This document shows positions 44,894 to 54,889 of a stretch of DNA of 64,000 nucleotides, in pieces. Source of the DNA: SAR92 clade bacterium H231 (GTDB taxonomy: Bacteria; Pseudomonadota; Gammaproteobacteria; Pseudomonadales; Porticoccaceae). The stretch lies in NCBI GenBank assembly GCA_025153775.1, contig JAOALC010000002.1, positions 558,001 to 622,000 on the forward strand. Direction: 5' to 3'. Position numbers and translations under genes: made by a program. Below the pieces are notes generated by a model. That model saw nothing but the letters and a program-made list of their open reading frames with translations. It searched no databases and was not told the DNA's origin. Each line of letters begins with the position of its first letter. Position 1 is the first letter of the stretch.

Positions 44894-46063
44894 TTACATA
44901 ACTCGGAGTCGAATCACACCCTCAACGGCGGCAATGGCTGCTTCAATGCCAGCATCTATAGCGCCCTCTACATCGATAATATTGTAGGCAATATCACCGC
45001 GGCTTTTGTTCACCATGTCCACTACGTTTAGTTCGGCATCAGCTAGCACCGCTAGCACGCTGCCCAGTACCTTGGGTACATTGCTGTTGGCGAAGGTAAT
45101 GCGTGTGCCGCCGTTGCGAGCCATTTTGGTTGGCGGGAAGTTAACTGAGTTGCGAATATTGCCGTTCTCAAGATAGTCCATCAGTTGATCTGCGGCCATC
45201 ACTGCACAGTTCTCTTCGGCTTCTTCGGTGCTGGCACCAATGTGCGGCATCAGCAGTACATCCTTGCGGCCAAGCAGCGCTGGGGCCGGAAAGTCACTGA
45301 TATAACCGGCGATGGTGCCGCTGTCTAGGGCGGCAACCATATCCTCGGTGCTGACAATTTCTTCCCGGGCAAAGTTTAGAATTTTGGCGTTGGGTTTCAT
45401 CTGCGCCAAGGTGTCTTTGTTAATCAGGTGCTTGGTGGCGGGAATGGCGGGCACATGCAGAGTAATAAAGTCAGCGCGGGCCAGCAGAGATTCAATGCTG
45501 TCCATGCGCTCTACTCGGCTGGAGAGCTGCCAAGCTGCCTCTACTGAGATGGCCGGGTCGTACCCAATCACATTCATACCCAGATCTAGAGCCAGGTTGG
45601 CAATAATAGAGCCTATGGCACCCAGGCCTATAACGCCCAGGGTTTTGCCGGTAATTTCGGAGCCAGCAAAACGCTTCTTTTCTTTTTCCAGCAGCTTGCC
45701 CATTTCACCTGAGTCGTCCATATGGCTGAGCTCTTGCACATAGTTCATACCGCCGTAGATATCCCGCGACCCCAACAGCAGGCCGGCGACAATTAATTCT
45801 TTTACTGCATTGGCGTTGGCGCCAGGCGTGTTAAATACCACTATGCCCTGCTGGGTGTAATCTTCAGTGGGAATATTATTGGTACCAGCACCTGCTCTGG
45901 CCACAGCCAGCACAGACTCGGGCAATACTTCTGTATGTAGCTTCTGGCTGCGCAACAATACGCCATCTGGCGCTGCTGATTCGCTGGATACAGTATATTT
46001 ATCAGCTGGAAAGCGGTTCAGGCCTTTAGAAGAAATGGCGTTGTAGGTACGGATGTTATACAT
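44894..46063 (-). CDS. serA: D-3-phosphoglycerate dehydrogenase
   Basis: First step of serine synthesis: NAD-dependent oxidation of 3-phosphoglycerate to 3-phosphohydroxypyruvate. 389 residues with the NAD site GVIGLGAIGSIIANLAL near 145-160, catalytic Arg/Glu/His segments (INFAREEIV-like LNFAREEIV, PHIGASTEEAEENCA) and a C-terminal ACT domain (~315-389). The N-terminus MYNIRTYNAISSKGL is that of the subfamily often next to serC in marine bacteria. It follows serC by 53 bases and is probably co-transcribed. Confidence 0.92.
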   Translation of the reverse strand: MYNIRTYNAISSKGLNRFPADKYTVSSESAAPDGVLLRSQKLHTEVLPESVLAVARAGAGTNNIPTEDYTQQGIVVFNTPGANANAVKELIVAGLLLGSRDIYGGMNYVQELSHMDDSGEMGKLLEKEKKRFAGSEITGKTLGVIGLGAIGSIIANLALDLGMNVIGYDPAISVEAAWQLSSRVERMDSIESLLARADFITLHVPAIPATKHLINKDTLAQMKPNAKILNFAREEIVSTEDMVAALDSGTIAGYISDFPAPALLGRKDVLLMPHIGASTEEAEENCAVMAADQLMDYLENGNIRNSVNFPPTKMARNGGTRITFANSNVPKVLGSVLAVLADAELNVVDMVNKSRGDIAYNIIDVEGAIDAGIEAAIAAVEGVIRLRVM

Positions 46064-46116
46064 AATATCTCTCAGTAGTCTCGGTATCAGGTTGCTTGAG
46101 TATTAGCGCGCTCGGG

Positions 46117-47232
46117 TTACAGGCTAACTTCTGCATGGGCCCAATCCAGCCAGGGCAACAGAGCTTCTATATCGGCCTGCTCAACTGTTGCGCCACACCA
46201 TATGCGCAGTCCTGCTGGCGCGTCGCGGTAGGCGCCAATATCGTAGGCAACGCCCTCGGCGTCTAACAGTTTAACGATCTGCTTAACCTGGTCAGCCTCT
46301 AGGTCGAGGGTTAAACAGACGCTGGTGTTAGAAATCTGGTCTTGTTGTTGAGCTAAAAAATGGGCCCAGGGTCTGCTGGCCACAAAGCCCTTCAATACCT
46401 CTAAATTGGCTTCTGATTTGGCTATAGCAGCCGGCAACCCACCTATGGATCGCACCCAGTCCAGGGCATCCAGATAGTCTGCAACGCAGAGCATAGATGG
46501 CGTATTGATGGTCTCGCCGCGGAAGATTCCTTCGATCAGCTTGCCACCTTTGGTCATGCGAAATATTTTCGGTAGCGGCCATGGCGGCTGGTAATTTTCC
46601 AGTCGCTCAACTGCTCGCGGGCTAAGAATCAACATGCCGTGGGCACCTTCACCCCCCAGTACTTTCTGCCAGCTGTAGGTCACAACGTCGAGCTTTTCCC
46701 AGGGCATTTCCATGGCAAACACTGCCGAGGTGGCATCGCAGATAGTCAGACCTGTGCGGTCGTCGCTAATCCAGTCAGCGTTGGGCACTTTGACGCCCGC
46801 GGTGGTGCCGTTCCAGGTAAAGATACAGTCGTGATCTGGGTTGGCCTGACTCATATCGGGCAGCAAACCATAGTCGGCAGTATAGCTATTGAGCTCGTCC
46901 AGCTTTAACTGTTTGGTGGCATCGGTAAGCCAACCACTGCCGAAGGATTCCCAGGCAAAAATATCTACTGGGCGTGCCCCCAGCACCGACCACATAATCA
47001 TTTCTACTGCACCTGTATCCGATGCAGGTACCACCCCTACTCTGTAGCCCTCAGGCAAACCCAGTATCTCAGCTGTGTCGGCACAGGCCCGGCCCAGTGC
47101 AGCCTTGCCAGCTGCAGAGCGATGAGAGCGACCCAGGGTAGAGCAATCTAGGTTGGTGACATCATACCCGGGGCGCTTGGAGCAGGGCCCAGAGGAGAAG
47201 TTGGGGTTATTTGGCTTTGTGCTTGGCTTCAT
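46117..47232 (-). CDS. serC: Phosphoserine aminotransferase, Methanosarcina/alphaproteobacterial type
   Basis: PLP-dependent conversion of 3-phosphohydroxypyruvate and glutamate to phosphoserine. 371 residues beginning [16 protein letters not shown], characteristic of the TIGR01365 (type 2) SerC subfamily rather than the E. coli type. The PLP lysine is in [18 protein letters not shown], where the family has a short S-x-QK motif. It precedes serA, giving two consecutive steps of serine synthesis. The subfamily is unusual for a gammaproteobacterium but has been spread by transfer. Confidence 0.9.
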   Translation of the reverse strand: MKPSTKPNNPNFSSGPCSKRPGYDVTNLDCSTLGRSHRSAAGKAALGRACADTAEILGLPEGYRVGVVPASDTGAVEMIMWSVLGARPVDIFAWESFGSGWLTDATKQLKLDELNSYTADYGLLPDMSQANPDHDCIFTWNGTTAGVKVPNADWISDDRTGLTICDATSAVFAMEMPWEKLDVVTYSWQKVLGGEGAHGMLILSPRAVERLENYQPPWPLPKIFRMTKGGKLIEGIFRGETINTPSMLCVADYLDALDWVRSIGGLPAAIAKSEANLEVLKGFVASRPWAHFLAQQQDQISNTSVCLTLDLEADQVKQIVKLLDAEGVAYDIGAYRDAPAGLRIWCGATVEQADIEALLPWLDWAHAEVSL

Positions 47233-47342
47233 AATGGCTATTGGTGTGGGTCGGTGAAAAAAAGGGGATACATAGTACCCATAGGTCGCTTATAGATAAA
47301 GTTATTTAATTCAATACTCGCTATGGGCGATTTTGGCCCAAA

Positions 47343-47370
47343 AAAATACGCTGTTAGTACAGCGTATTTT
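47343..47370 (-). terminator. Intrinsic terminator of dsbA
   Basis: A 12-bp perfect stem AAAATACGCTGT / ACAGCGTATTTT with a four-base loop. On the minus strand it is followed by a run of seven Ts reaching 47340. It lies 28 bases past the dsbA stop and separates dsbA from serC. Confidence 0.85.
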
Positions 47371-47398
47371 GTCTAGTAGCCTCTGTTGGGATACCAGG

Positions 47399-48043
47399 TT
47401 ATTTGTTACCTGCGGCGCGGCGTTCTTTTTCAATCAGGAAGTCGGTAACACTGAGCATTCCCTCAAAACCACCGGCCTGGCGGGTGCTAACGCGATACTT
47501 GCCATTAACTATAACCTCTGGGGTTCCCTGCACACGATAGCCACGAACTCGAGCCTTGGCCTGGTTGACCATGCTGCTCATGCCGAAGGAATTGTACGCC
47601 TTGGTAAATTTGTCGCTGTCTATCCCTTGGGCCGCAAATATTGCCGCAAAATCTGCTTCTGTGCGCACGGGCTCGCGCTTGACATGAATGGCTTCAAAGA
47701 TGGGCATGTGAACCAGATCCAAAACCTTTAGCATAGCTGCGCTGTAATAGGCGCGGGCATAGGGCTCAAGGGCTGGCTGCCATATGGCTGGAGTCTGTTG
47801 GAAGTCTACATCTTCCGCCAGCTGCTCTGACCAGGGGCCGAGAACAGCTTCAAAGTTGTAGCAGTGCCCACAGGTATAGGAGAACACTTCGTTAACTTCA
47901 ATCTTATTTGGATTAGCCGTTCTAATGACCTGGGGCAATACTTCGTAGTGCACACCCTGCTGGTATTTTTCTGTCTCTGCCTGGGCCATGGCCATAGGCA
48001 GGAGCAATACAATAAAAGTAAGACGTTTAATCCAAGTAGTCAT
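47399..48043 (-). CDS. dsbA: Thiol:disulfide interchange protein DsbA
   Basis: Periplasmic oxidase that puts disulfides into exported proteins. 214 residues with a signal peptide (FIVLLLPMAMAQA, cleavage near 22), thioredoxin fold, active site Cys58-Gly-His-Cys61 and the cis-proline loop VQGTPEVIVNG. It lies after cytochrome c4, a common pairing in this group. Secreted cysteine-containing proteins in this window (GspD substrates, lipoproteins) are possible clients (inference). Confidence 0.95.
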   Translation of the reverse strand: MTTWIKRLTFIVLLLPMAMAQAETEKYQQGVHYEVLPQVIRTANPNKIEVNEVFSYTCGHCYNFEAVLGPWSEQLAEDVDFQQTPAIWQPALEPYARAYYSAAMLKVLDLVHMPIFEAIHVKREPVRTEADFAAIFAAQGIDSDKFTKAYNSFGMSSMVNQAKARVRGYRVQGTPEVIVNGKYRVSTRQAGGFEGMLSVTDFLIEKERRAAGNK

Positions 48044-48103
48044 CTGTGTTTCCTTTGTGCCTGTTAACTATAAGTCGACAACCTTTGATGGCAACTGTGC
48101 TGC

Positions 48104-48745
48104 CTAGTTCAACCCAGAGATGTAATTTGCCACAGCTTTAATCTCTTTGTCGCTCAGATTAGCCGCCACGCCCTGCATAATTTTGGCATTGCCACCACTG
48201 GCGCGCTCGCCACGACGATAGGCGAGAAGCTGCTTTTCAATATAGCTGGCGTACTGACCGCCCAGAGCAGGGTAGCCAGCTGGATTGTTGCCACTGCCCG
48301 AGGGTGAATGACAACCGGTGCAGGCGGCTACGCCTGTTTTCATATTGCCACCGCGGTAGACATTTTCACCGAAGTCCAAAGCTTCATCTGGGTCACTGAT
48401 GCCCACCAGAGTAATATCCTGTGCTCCAGAAGTAACTATGGGTTTGCTATCGTAATAGGCGGCCATATCCTGAAGATCCTGATCTGACCATGCGTCCAGA
48501 ATACCTGTCATCTCGACAATCACGCGTTCGCCCGACTTGACCATCCGCAGCTGCGCTGTCATATACTTTTCACCCAGGCCAGCAAGCTTGGGGAACGCTG
48601 GAACCATGCTGTTACCGTCACTGCCGTGGCAGCCGGCGCACATAGCTACCTTAGATTCGCCGGCAGCCGCATCACCTGCAGCCAGCGCTTGATTTGCTGA
48701 AAATGCTGCCAGCAAACAAATAATACTTAAAAAGCTTTTTTTCAT
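48104..48745 (-). CDS. Diheme cytochrome c4
   Basis: Periplasmic electron carrier feeding terminal oxidases. 213 residues: signal peptide to about ALA22, then two homologous cytochrome c domains, each with a heme motif (Cys36-x-x-Cys39-His40 and Cys142-x-x-Cys145-His146) and a distal Met (GNSMVPAFPKLAG; GNAKIMQG). It lies between divergent engB and dsbA. The cytochrome oxidase cluster in this window is a likely electron acceptor. Confidence 0.94.
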   Translation of the reverse strand: MKKSFLSIICLLAAFSANQALAAGDAAAGESKVAMCAGCHGSDGNSMVPAFPKLAGLGEKYMTAQLRMVKSGERVIVEMTGILDAWSDQDLQDMAAYYDSKPIVTSGAQDITLVGISDPDEALDFGENVYRGGNMKTGVAACTGCHSPSGSGNNPAGYPALGGQYASYIEKQLLAYRRGERASGGNAKIMQGVAANLSDKEIKAVANYISGLN

Positions 48746-48885
48746 GGTTATTCAACTCTCGCAATCCGCTAGAATAGTCGCTTAAATTTTTGCGCGACCA
48801 TGGGACATTAGCACTAATGGCTAAAGCGCGCGCATTATATACCAATAACCCCGGCTTCTTACAGCCACTTGGCACAGTCTTTTTT

Positions 48886-49527
48886 ATGGATTCGACAGCA
48901 ATTAACTACCAGAGCGCAATATTCATGACCAGTGCGCCATCAATTAGGCAATGTCCGGAAGATTCCGGCTGTGAAGTTGCATTTGCAGGTCGCTCAAATG
49001 CGGGCAAGTCTAGTGCAATTAATACATTGACTCGCAATGGACGGCTGGCGCGAACCAGTAAGACCCCGGGGCGCACCCAGCTAATTAATTTCTTTCAATT
49101 GGCGGAAGGTGGCAGGCTGGTCGATCTGCCGGGCTACGGCTATGCCAAGGTGCCCAGGGCCATGAAAGCTGAGTGGGATCGGCATTTAGCGGAGTATTTG
49201 CAGAAGCGCCAGAGCCTGGCAGGTCTGATTCTGCTGATGGATATACGCCACCCGCTGCAGGACTTTGATCTACAGATGCTCAACTGGGCAGCTCAGGCCG
49301 GCCTGCCGGTGCATATATTGCTGACCAAGGCAGATAAGCTTAAGCGGGGCCCAGCCCAGAGCGCCATGCTGCAGGTAGACAAGCATCTCCGAGATATGGA
49401 CCCGGGATGCACTCTGCTGTCGGTGCAGACCTTTTCGTCATTAAAAAAGCAGGGGCTCAACGAACTGGAAGCATTGCTTAACCATTGGTTGAGTGCGGAT
49501 TTTGATATGCCCGAAGACCAGGACTAA
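48886..49527 (+). CDS. engB: Ribosome biogenesis GTPase YihA/YsxC (EngB)
   Basis: Essential GTPase needed for late 50S subunit assembly. The ATG at 48886 ([20 protein letters not shown]) fits the E. coli protein's N-terminus and yields 214 residues; the frame is open back to 48790. G-motifs: GRSNAGKSS (G1), TSKTPGRTQ (G2), DLPGYGYA (G3), LLTKADKL (G4) and TFSSLKKQG (G5 region). It is convergent with polA, the usual arrangement. Confidence 0.95.
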   Translation: MDSTAINYQSAIFMTSAPSIRQCPEDSGCEVAFAGRSNAGKSSAINTLTRNGRLARTSKTPGRTQLINFFQLAEGGRLVDLPGYGYAKVPRAMKAEWDRHLAEYLQKRQSLAGLILLMDIRHPLQDFDLQMLNWAAQAGLPVHILLTKADKLKRGPAQSAMLQVDKHLRDMDPGCTLLSVQTFSSLKKQGLNELEALLNHWLSADFDMPEDQD

Positions 49528-49558
49528 TAAGCGGCATGACGGGCTTTGGATTGGGTAT

Positions 49559-49662
49559 AAAAAAACCCTGATCCATTGCTGGACCAGGGTTTAGTTTACT
49601 ACTTGGAGAGTCTTACTTTGCATAAATCTAGTTGGGGGAGAGTATTATGCATTCTTGTCTTG
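49559..49662 (-). ncRNA. Candidate trans-acting small RNA between polA and engB (Spot 42 / ErsA position)
   Basis: About 100 nt predicted on the minus strand. TGCATAA and TTATGCA (49645-49651 and 49619-49625 on plus) close a perfect 7-bp stem whose 19-base loop exposes ACTCTCCCCC (plus 49634-49643). A second, unpaired ACTCTCC follows (plus 49605-49611). It ends in a strong terminator with U-run. C-rich loops complementary to Shine-Dalgarno sequences are typical of Hfq-dependent regulators. Spot 42 in enterics and ErsA in Pseudomonas lie in this same polA-engB gap. No primary-sequence match to either is claimed. Confidence 0.6.
49563..49592 (-). terminator. Rho-independent terminator of the candidate sRNA
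   Basis: AAACCCTGATCCA and TGGACCAGGGTTT pair with one mismatch (12 of 13) around a TTGC loop. The minus strand continues into a T-run (plus A-run 49559-49565). It may also catch polA read-through and, less well, engB transcripts. Confidence 0.85.
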
Positions 49663-49668
49663 CCCCTT

Positions 49669-49697
49669 TTTAGACAGAGTTGTGTAGTTAAGTTCAA
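49669..49697 (-). promoter_or_regulatory. Sigma-70-like promoter for the candidate sRNA
   Basis: On the minus strand, TTGAAC (plus 49692-49697) and TCTAAA (plus 49669-49674) are separated by exactly 17 bases. Each box matches four of six consensus bases. Start of transcription would fall near 49662. The region between here and polA is AT-rich. Confidence 0.45.
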
Positions 49698-49778
49698 ATT
49701 TATTTAAATTTTTTTCTATTTATTTTCGAATAAATGCTTGTGGCTGATAATACTGAGTGATTTCAGTGGGTTAGGCGC

Positions 49779-52553
49779 CTAATGGGCCTCATCCCAATTA
49801 TCTCCAACACCCACGTCGACGACCAACGGCACTAGCAGGCTAGCTGCATTCTCCATCAGGTCGTTGAGACCCTGCTTTACCGCCTCTAATTCAGGCTCTG
49901 GGACTTCTAGTACCAGCTCATCGTGCACCTGCATAATCATACGACTTTGCAAATCGGAATTTTGTAGCCAATCGTCAACATGGATCATGGCTAACTTAAT
50001 AATATCTGCAGCAGTGCCCTGCATAGGCGCATTTATCGCGGTGCGCTCGGCAGCCTGACGGCGCATTCCGTTACTCGAGTTAATTTCTGGAAGATAGAGC
50101 CGGCGGCCAAAGGCGGTCTCCACGTAGCCCTGTTCAGCAGCAGTGTGGCGAATATTATTCATATAGGACTGCACACCTGGGTAGCGCTGAAAATACAGCT
50201 CAATATATTCCGCGGCCTGCTTGCGACCTATATTCAGTTGCCTGGCCAGGCCAAAGGCTGACATGCCATAGATCAGTCCAAAGTTAATGGCTTTGGCGCT
50301 GCGGCGCATATCGGCGGTAACGTCTTCAGTGGCCAGGGCAAACACCTCTGCCGCTGTTGCACGGTGAATATCCTGGCCCTCGGCAAAGGCTTTTAAAAGG
50401 CTTGGGTCTTCGGAGAGATGGGCCATAATCCGCAGCTCGATTTGCGAGTAATCTGCAGCCACCATTTTGCAGCCCGCAGCTGCAACAAAAGCCTGGCGAA
50501 CCCGGCGGCCCTCTGGCGTGCGCACTGGGATATTCTGCAGATTGGGGTCTGAGGATGACAGCCGCCCTGTCGCCGTACCCGCCTGATGGTAAGACGTATG
50601 AATTCGCTTGCTGACGGGGTTAATCATAGTGGGCAGCTTGTCGGTGTAGGTCGACTTGAGCTTGGCCAGACCCCGGTGTTCCAGCAGCACTTTGGGCAAT
50701 GGATAATCCAGTGCCAATTCCTGGAGCACCTCCTCTTTGGTTGAGGGCGCCCCTTTGGCGGTTTTTTTCAGTACTGGTATTTCCAGTTTTTCAAACAGTA
50801 TTTCCCCCAGCTGCTTGGGTGAAGCCAGATTAAACTGCTGCCCTGCCATGTCCCAAGCTTGAGTTTCTAGTTCGCCCAGACGCTCGGCCAACTCGTTGCT
50901 CTGCTGGAATAAAAGTGTGCCATCTACCAGGGCGCCGTTGCGCTCTATGCGCGACAGCACTGGCAACAGGGGTAGCTCTATATCATTAAATACTGTTTCT
51001 AATGTTGGATGTGTGACCAGCTGGGGCCAGAGCCTTTGATGTAGACGCAGGGTAATGTCAGCATCCTCAGCAGCATAGGGAGCGGCCTCCTCTAGAGCCA
51101 CCTGGTTAAAGGTAAGCTGTGAGGCCCCCTTGCCGGCCACATCTGAAAAACTGATGGTGGTTTCTCCCAGATACTCTGCGGCCAGACTATCCATATCGTG
51201 GCGAGTGGCCACGCTGTTTAGAACATAGGACTCGAGCATGGTGTCATAGGCGATTCCCTGCAGGTCTATGTGGTGCTGAGCAAGCACGCTCATATCATAT
51301 TTAAGATTCTGGCCGACTTTTTTTATGGCCTGGTCTTCTAGCAGTGGCTTGAGCTGAGCCAACACACTGGCCTGGCTAAGCTGAGCTGGAGCCCCCAGAT
51401 AATCATGGCCAAAGGGGATATAAGCGGCCTGGCCGGGTTCTACGGCAATACATATGCCAACCAGCTTGGCCTGCATATAGTCCAGGCTGGTGGTTTCTGT
51501 GTCCAGAGCCACCAGAGGTGCTGATTTAATTTTGGCCACCCAGTTATCAAGCTGATCTTGAGTGAGAACGGTCTGATAGTTTTTATCTACAGGAGGCTCT
51601 GGGTCTTGGCCCGCTGGGTCGGCAGAATCGCTATTATCGCTGGAGGATACGGGCGCGCTTTTTGACGGTGCACTGTGGTCGCTTTCCAGTTCATTGATCC
51701 AGGTTTTAAATTCTAAATCTTTAAACAGTGCGAGAAGTGCAGACTCGTCTGGGTCTGAGTTGCAGAGCTGGTCCAGGGCCAGATCCATCTCAACATCAGT
51801 TTTAATGGTGGCTAATTTATAGGAGAGATAGGCCAGCTCTCGGTGCTCCTGCAGTTTTGGGGCCATGGTTTTGGCGCCGCGAAACTCTAGGCTGGCCACC
51901 TCGTCAAGCCGTGCATAAATATCATCCAGGCCCCCTATTCCCTGCAATAGTCCCAGAGCGGTTTTTTCTCCCACCCCCGGAACACCGGGAATATTGTCCG
52001 ATTTGTCTCCCAGCAGTGCCAGGTAATCAATAATCAATCCTGGCGGTATACCAAATTTTTCAATCACCCCTGCCCTGTCCAGCACTGTGTTAGTCATGGT
52101 GTTTTCCATCACTATGTGCTCATTGACCATCTGGGCAATATCCTTGTCTCCTGTAGAGATAACCACTGGCTGCTCGGCAGCGGTCGCCTGCAGCGCCAGG
52201 GTGCCAATCACATCATCGGCCTCGACTCCCTCAATCACCAACATGGGCATACCCATGGCCTGAATAATCTGATGAATCGGCTCTATTTGAAGCCGCAGGT
52301 CGTCGGGCATGGGGGGGCGATGGGCCTTGTATTCAGAGAAGATTTCATCGCGAAAGGTTTTGCCCTTAGCGTCAAATACCACCACATGGGTGCTTTGTGG
52401 GTAATCTTTTTGCAGGCGACGCATCATATTAATTACGCCTTTGACCGCCCCTGTGGGCTTGCCCTTACTGTTAGTCAGCGGCGGCAGCGCATGAAATGCT
52501 CTGTAAAGGTAGGAGGAACCATCGACGAGAATCAGCGGTGTTTTTGTGGCCAT
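49779..52553 (-). CDS. polA: DNA polymerase I
   Basis: Okazaki-fragment maturation and repair polymerase. 924 residues with all three domains: 5'-nuclease (1-~290; [46 protein letters not shown]), 3'-5' exonuclease (~325-520; the catalytic Asp and Glu are in ALDTETTS, so proofreading looks intact), and polymerase (~540-924; [53 protein letters not shown]). Convergent with engB. Confidence 0.97.
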   Translation of the reverse strand: MATKTPLILVDGSSYLYRAFHALPPLTNSKGKPTGAVKGVINMMRRLQKDYPQSTHVVVFDAKGKTFRDEIFSEYKAHRPPMPDDLRLQIEPIHQIIQAMGMPMLVIEGVEADDVIGTLALQATAAEQPVVISTGDKDIAQMVNEHIVMENTMTNTVLDRAGVIEKFGIPPGLIIDYLALLGDKSDNIPGVPGVGEKTALGLLQGIGGLDDIYARLDEVASLEFRGAKTMAPKLQEHRELAYLSYKLATIKTDVEMDLALDQLCNSDPDESALLALFKDLEFKTWINELESDHSAPSKSAPVSSSDNSDSADPAGQDPEPPVDKNYQTVLTQDQLDNWVAKIKSAPLVALDTETTSLDYMQAKLVGICIAVEPGQAAYIPFGHDYLGAPAQLSQASVLAQLKPLLEDQAIKKVGQNLKYDMSVLAQHHIDLQGIAYDTMLESYVLNSVATRHDMDSLAAEYLGETTISFSDVAGKGASQLTFNQVALEEAAPYAAEDADITLRLHQRLWPQLVTHPTLETVFNDIELPLLPVLSRIERNGALVDGTLLFQQSNELAERLGELETQAWDMAGQQFNLASPKQLGEILFEKLEIPVLKKTAKGAPSTKEEVLQELALDYPLPKVLLEHRGLAKLKSTYTDKLPTMINPVSKRIHTSYHQAGTATGRLSSSDPNLQNIPVRTPEGRRVRQAFVAAAGCKMVAADYSQIELRIMAHLSEDPSLLKAFAEGQDIHRATAAEVFALATEDVTADMRRSAKAINFGLIYGMSAFGLARQLNIGRKQAAEYIELYFQRYPGVQSYMNNIRHTAAEQGYVETAFGRRLYLPEINSSNGMRRQAAERTAINAPMQGTAADIIKLAMIHVDDWLQNSDLQSRMIMQVHDELVLEVPEPELEAVKQGLNDLMENAASLLVPLVVDVGVGDNWDEAH

Positions 52554-52600
52554 AATATGCGCGCTTTTGGACGGAAGTTTGTGATTTAAGGATACATGAT

Positions 52601-53494
52601 TTACTGGAAACAGGCTTTAAATTGCGCCACTAAAGAACCAATAAACTGGCTGTAGGCTTCATGGTTTAAAGGCTGTGACAGGCCCTGAGGGTCTAGGGCT
52701 ACCAAAGGTAATGCAAATTCTGCGGCAACAGCGGCTGCGTCTTTACCCTGGTACTGAGGCTCGACAAAAATACAGCTGATATTGCTGGCCATAATGGTCT
52801 TGCGCAGCTGATATTGGCTTTGCACACCTTTAACACTGCCCCGAGCATCCCTGAGGGATAGGCCGGCCGGCAACTCAAAGGCGCGCACAAAATGGTCATA
52901 GGCATCATGGTGACTGAGATAGGTTTTATCCTGCGAGGCCGCCATGGAGGCTCTGAGGGCTTGGATTTCGTCCTGGCCTATGATTTGTTTAATGGGGAGC
53001 CCCAGTCGTGCCTGAATTTCCGCGGCAATGGCATTGCCATAGTCTGGGTCTAGCCAAAGATGGGGGTCGGCTGACATAGCTTTGCTGTGGCTCCCGGCAG
53101 CAACTGCAGCGTCGCCGGCCAGGGGGTCTATCTGATCCATGGCGGTGATAAGTTTGGAGGGCGGCAGTTTAGCCATGGTTTTGGCACTTCTGGTCTCGAA
53201 GCCTGGTCCTATCCAGACAACAAGTTCGGCACTGGCAATTTTTTTAAGGGCGGATACGGGCAGCGAAAAATCATGTGGCGATTGATTGTCTGGCAGCAGA
53301 TATTCCACCCTGGCCTGATCTCCGACTGCAGATTGGGCGATAATTGCCAGAGGCTTAATGCTGGTTACTATAAATGGCTCTGATAATGGCTCCAGCACTG
53401 GCTCTGACATGCTATCGGCGCTCAGACTGCCTGAGCCTAGAGCGAGAAGGGATAATAGTAACCCACAAGTGTTATATTGTATCTTTTTAATCAT
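52601..53494 (-). CDS. znuA: Zinc ABC transporter substrate-binding protein ZnuA
   Basis: Periplasmic zinc capture for ZnuBC. 297 residues: signal peptide ([14 protein letters not shown]), cluster A-I fold with zinc histidines in QSPHDFSLP (~72), [12 protein letters not shown] (~145) and [11 protein letters not shown] (~205). The flexible loop is short and carries only one histidine (GSHSKAMS), unlike the His-rich loop of E. coli ZnuA. It is divergent from zur across a Zur box. Confidence 0.93.
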   Translation of the reverse strand: MIKKIQYNTCGLLLSLLALGSGSLSADSMSEPVLEPLSEPFIVTSIKPLAIIAQSAVGDQARVEYLLPDNQSPHDFSLPVSALKKIASAELVVWIGPGFETRSAKTMAKLPPSKLITAMDQIDPLAGDAAVAAGSHSKAMSADPHLWLDPDYGNAIAAEIQARLGLPIKQIIGQDEIQALRASMAASQDKTYLSHHDAYDHFVRAFELPAGLSLRDARGSVKGVQSQYQLRKTIMASNISCIFVEPQYQGKDAAAVAAEFALPLVALDPQGLSQPLNHEAYSQFIGSLVAQFKACFQ

Positions 53495-53575
53495 AAAGCA
53501 GTCTTGCCTCTATTGCTTTGCTAGCTGAATCTTGCTCAAACTAAAACCACAAAGCAGTTTAATTGATTTATTAAT

Positions 53576-53588
53576 GTTATATTATAAC
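53576..53588. promoter_or_regulatory. Zur box
   Basis: GTTATATTATAAC is a symmetric 13-mer that matches the core of the gammaproteobacterial Zur site (GTTATAATATAAC) read on the other strand. It is 82 bases before znuA and 38 before the longest zur frame, well placed to control both divergent transcripts by zinc. Confidence 0.8.
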
Positions 53589-53625
53589 GTATATTAACCA
53601 AAATCCCTATTTCGGTGCGCGCTGT

Positions 53626-54132
53626 ATGCTGACAAATTCGCGACTTGTACACCAGCCTCATGACCATGGGCGCTGTATCAATGCGGCCATGACCAGAGCT
53701 CATGATCTCTGTATTGAGCAAAACGCTCGTATGACCACCACCAGAGAGTCGGTGCTGCGCCTGCTATGGCAGAGTCATAGGCCCCTGGGGGCCTATCAGT
53801 TGCAAGATCAGCTGGCTGAGCTGCTCAATAAGCCTATAGCTCCGCCCACAGTTTATCGGGCAATTGAGTTCTTGTTGCAGCTTGGGCTGATCCACCGGCT
53901 TCCTTCTCTCAATGCCTATATTGGCTGCCCTTTCCCGAACAGCGAGCACAGTAATCTATTTTTGATCTGTACAGAGTGCGGCAGCGCATCGGAAATGGCC
54001 CATGCTACTATCAACAACACGCTGCAGAGTGCCGGCGCTAAGGTGAACTTTACCTTGCAGAGTCAAAGCCTGGAGCTTTTTGGCCTCTGCCCGCAATGTT
54101 CTGAGCCTCTGGAGGCCGACAGCAATGAATAG
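53626..54132 (+). CDS. zur: Zinc uptake regulator Zur (Fur family)
   Basis: Zinc-dependent repressor of zinc uptake genes. 168 residues from the first ATG; ATGs at 53659, 53689 and 53731 are possible alternatives. Fur fold: winged helix (ARMTTTRESVLRLLWQSHRPLGAYQL, PPTVYRAIEFLLQLGLIHRL) and dimerisation domain with the structural zinc cysteines CTEC and CPQC. The adjacency to znuCB and the Zur box fixes the specificity. It overlaps znuC by eight bases. Confidence 0.92.
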   Translation: MLTNSRLVHQPHDHGRCINAAMTRAHDLCIEQNARMTTTRESVLRLLWQSHRPLGAYQLQDQLAELLNKPIAPPTVYRAIEFLLQLGLIHRLPSLNAYIGCPFPNSEHSNLFLICTECGSASEMAHATINNTLQSAGAKVNFTLQSQSLELFGLCPQCSEPLEADSNE

Positions 54133-54889
54133 TACCCCGCTTATGACTCTGAATAAGGTCAACAAGGGCTTTACAGGCCAGCATGTACTCCACAATATCA
54201 GCCTGCAGCTTAATCAGGGGGAGATTACCACGCTTGTGGGCCCCAATGGTGCCGGAAAATCCACATTGGTAAGGATTATTCTTGGCTTGCTCAAACCAGA
54301 CTCAGGCTCTGTAGTGCCCGCAGCCAATCTGAATATAGGCTATATGCCGCAGAAACTGCATATAGACCCTACCTTGCCCATTTCTACCTGCCGTTTTTTG
54401 CAGCTGGCCAATACCTCACACAGCGCCTGCCACAGCGCCCTTGAGTCTGTGGGCATAGGCCACCTGGCGGCAACGCCTATTCAGAAGCTGTCTGGGGGTG
54501 AAATGCAGCGGGCTCTGCTGGCTAGGGCGATTTTGCGCAAGCCTAACTTGCTGGTTTTGGATGAGCCGGTGCAGGGGGTAGATGTAAATGGTCAAAATGC
54601 GCTGTATAAGATGATTGGCGAGCTGAGTCGAAGCCTTAACTGTGCGGTGCTAATGGTGTCCCACGATCTGCACATTGTAATGTCAGCCACAGATCAGGTG
54701 ATTTGCCTGAACCATCATATTTGCTGTTATGGGCGGCCAGAGCAGGTGACTAAAGACCCGGCCTATCTGGATATCTTTGGCGAAACCGCAATTTATGCTC
54801 ACCGCCACGACCACCAACACAGTGTTCATGGCGAGGTTCTGGATGCGCAGGGCGTGCATCAGCATGGAGAGGGCTGCGATCATGACTGA
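54125..54889 (+). CDS. znuC: Zinc ABC transporter ATP-binding protein ZnuC
   Basis: ATPase of the zinc importer. The ATG at 54125 overlaps the zur stop (ATGAATAG), giving 254 residues; the open frame reaches back to 54080 inside zur. Walker A GPNGAGKST, Q-loop YMPQKL, signature LSGGEMQRALLARA, Walker B LLVLDEP and H-loop MVSHD are all present. The C-terminal ~30 residues are His-rich (HRHDHQHSVHG, HQHGEGCDHD), possibly sensing or buffering zinc. Confidence 0.95.
   Translation: MNSTPLMTLNKVNKGFTGQHVLHNISLQLNQGEITTLVGPNGAGKSTLVRIILGLLKPDSGSVVPAANLNIGYMPQKLHIDPTLPISTCRFLQLANTSHSACHSALESVGIGHLAATPIQKLSGGEMQRALLARAILRKPNLLVLDEPVQGVDVNGQNALYKMIGELSRSLNCAVLMVSHDLHIVMSATDQVICLNHHICCYGRPEQVTKDPAYLDIFGETAIYAHRHDHQHSVHGEVLDAQGVHQHGEGCDHD

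Noticed and set aside
49528-49778. Unusual 3' extension or small gene after engB
   Set aside because: No open frame with a start site is found; the structure is better explained by the leftward candidate sRNA and terminator.
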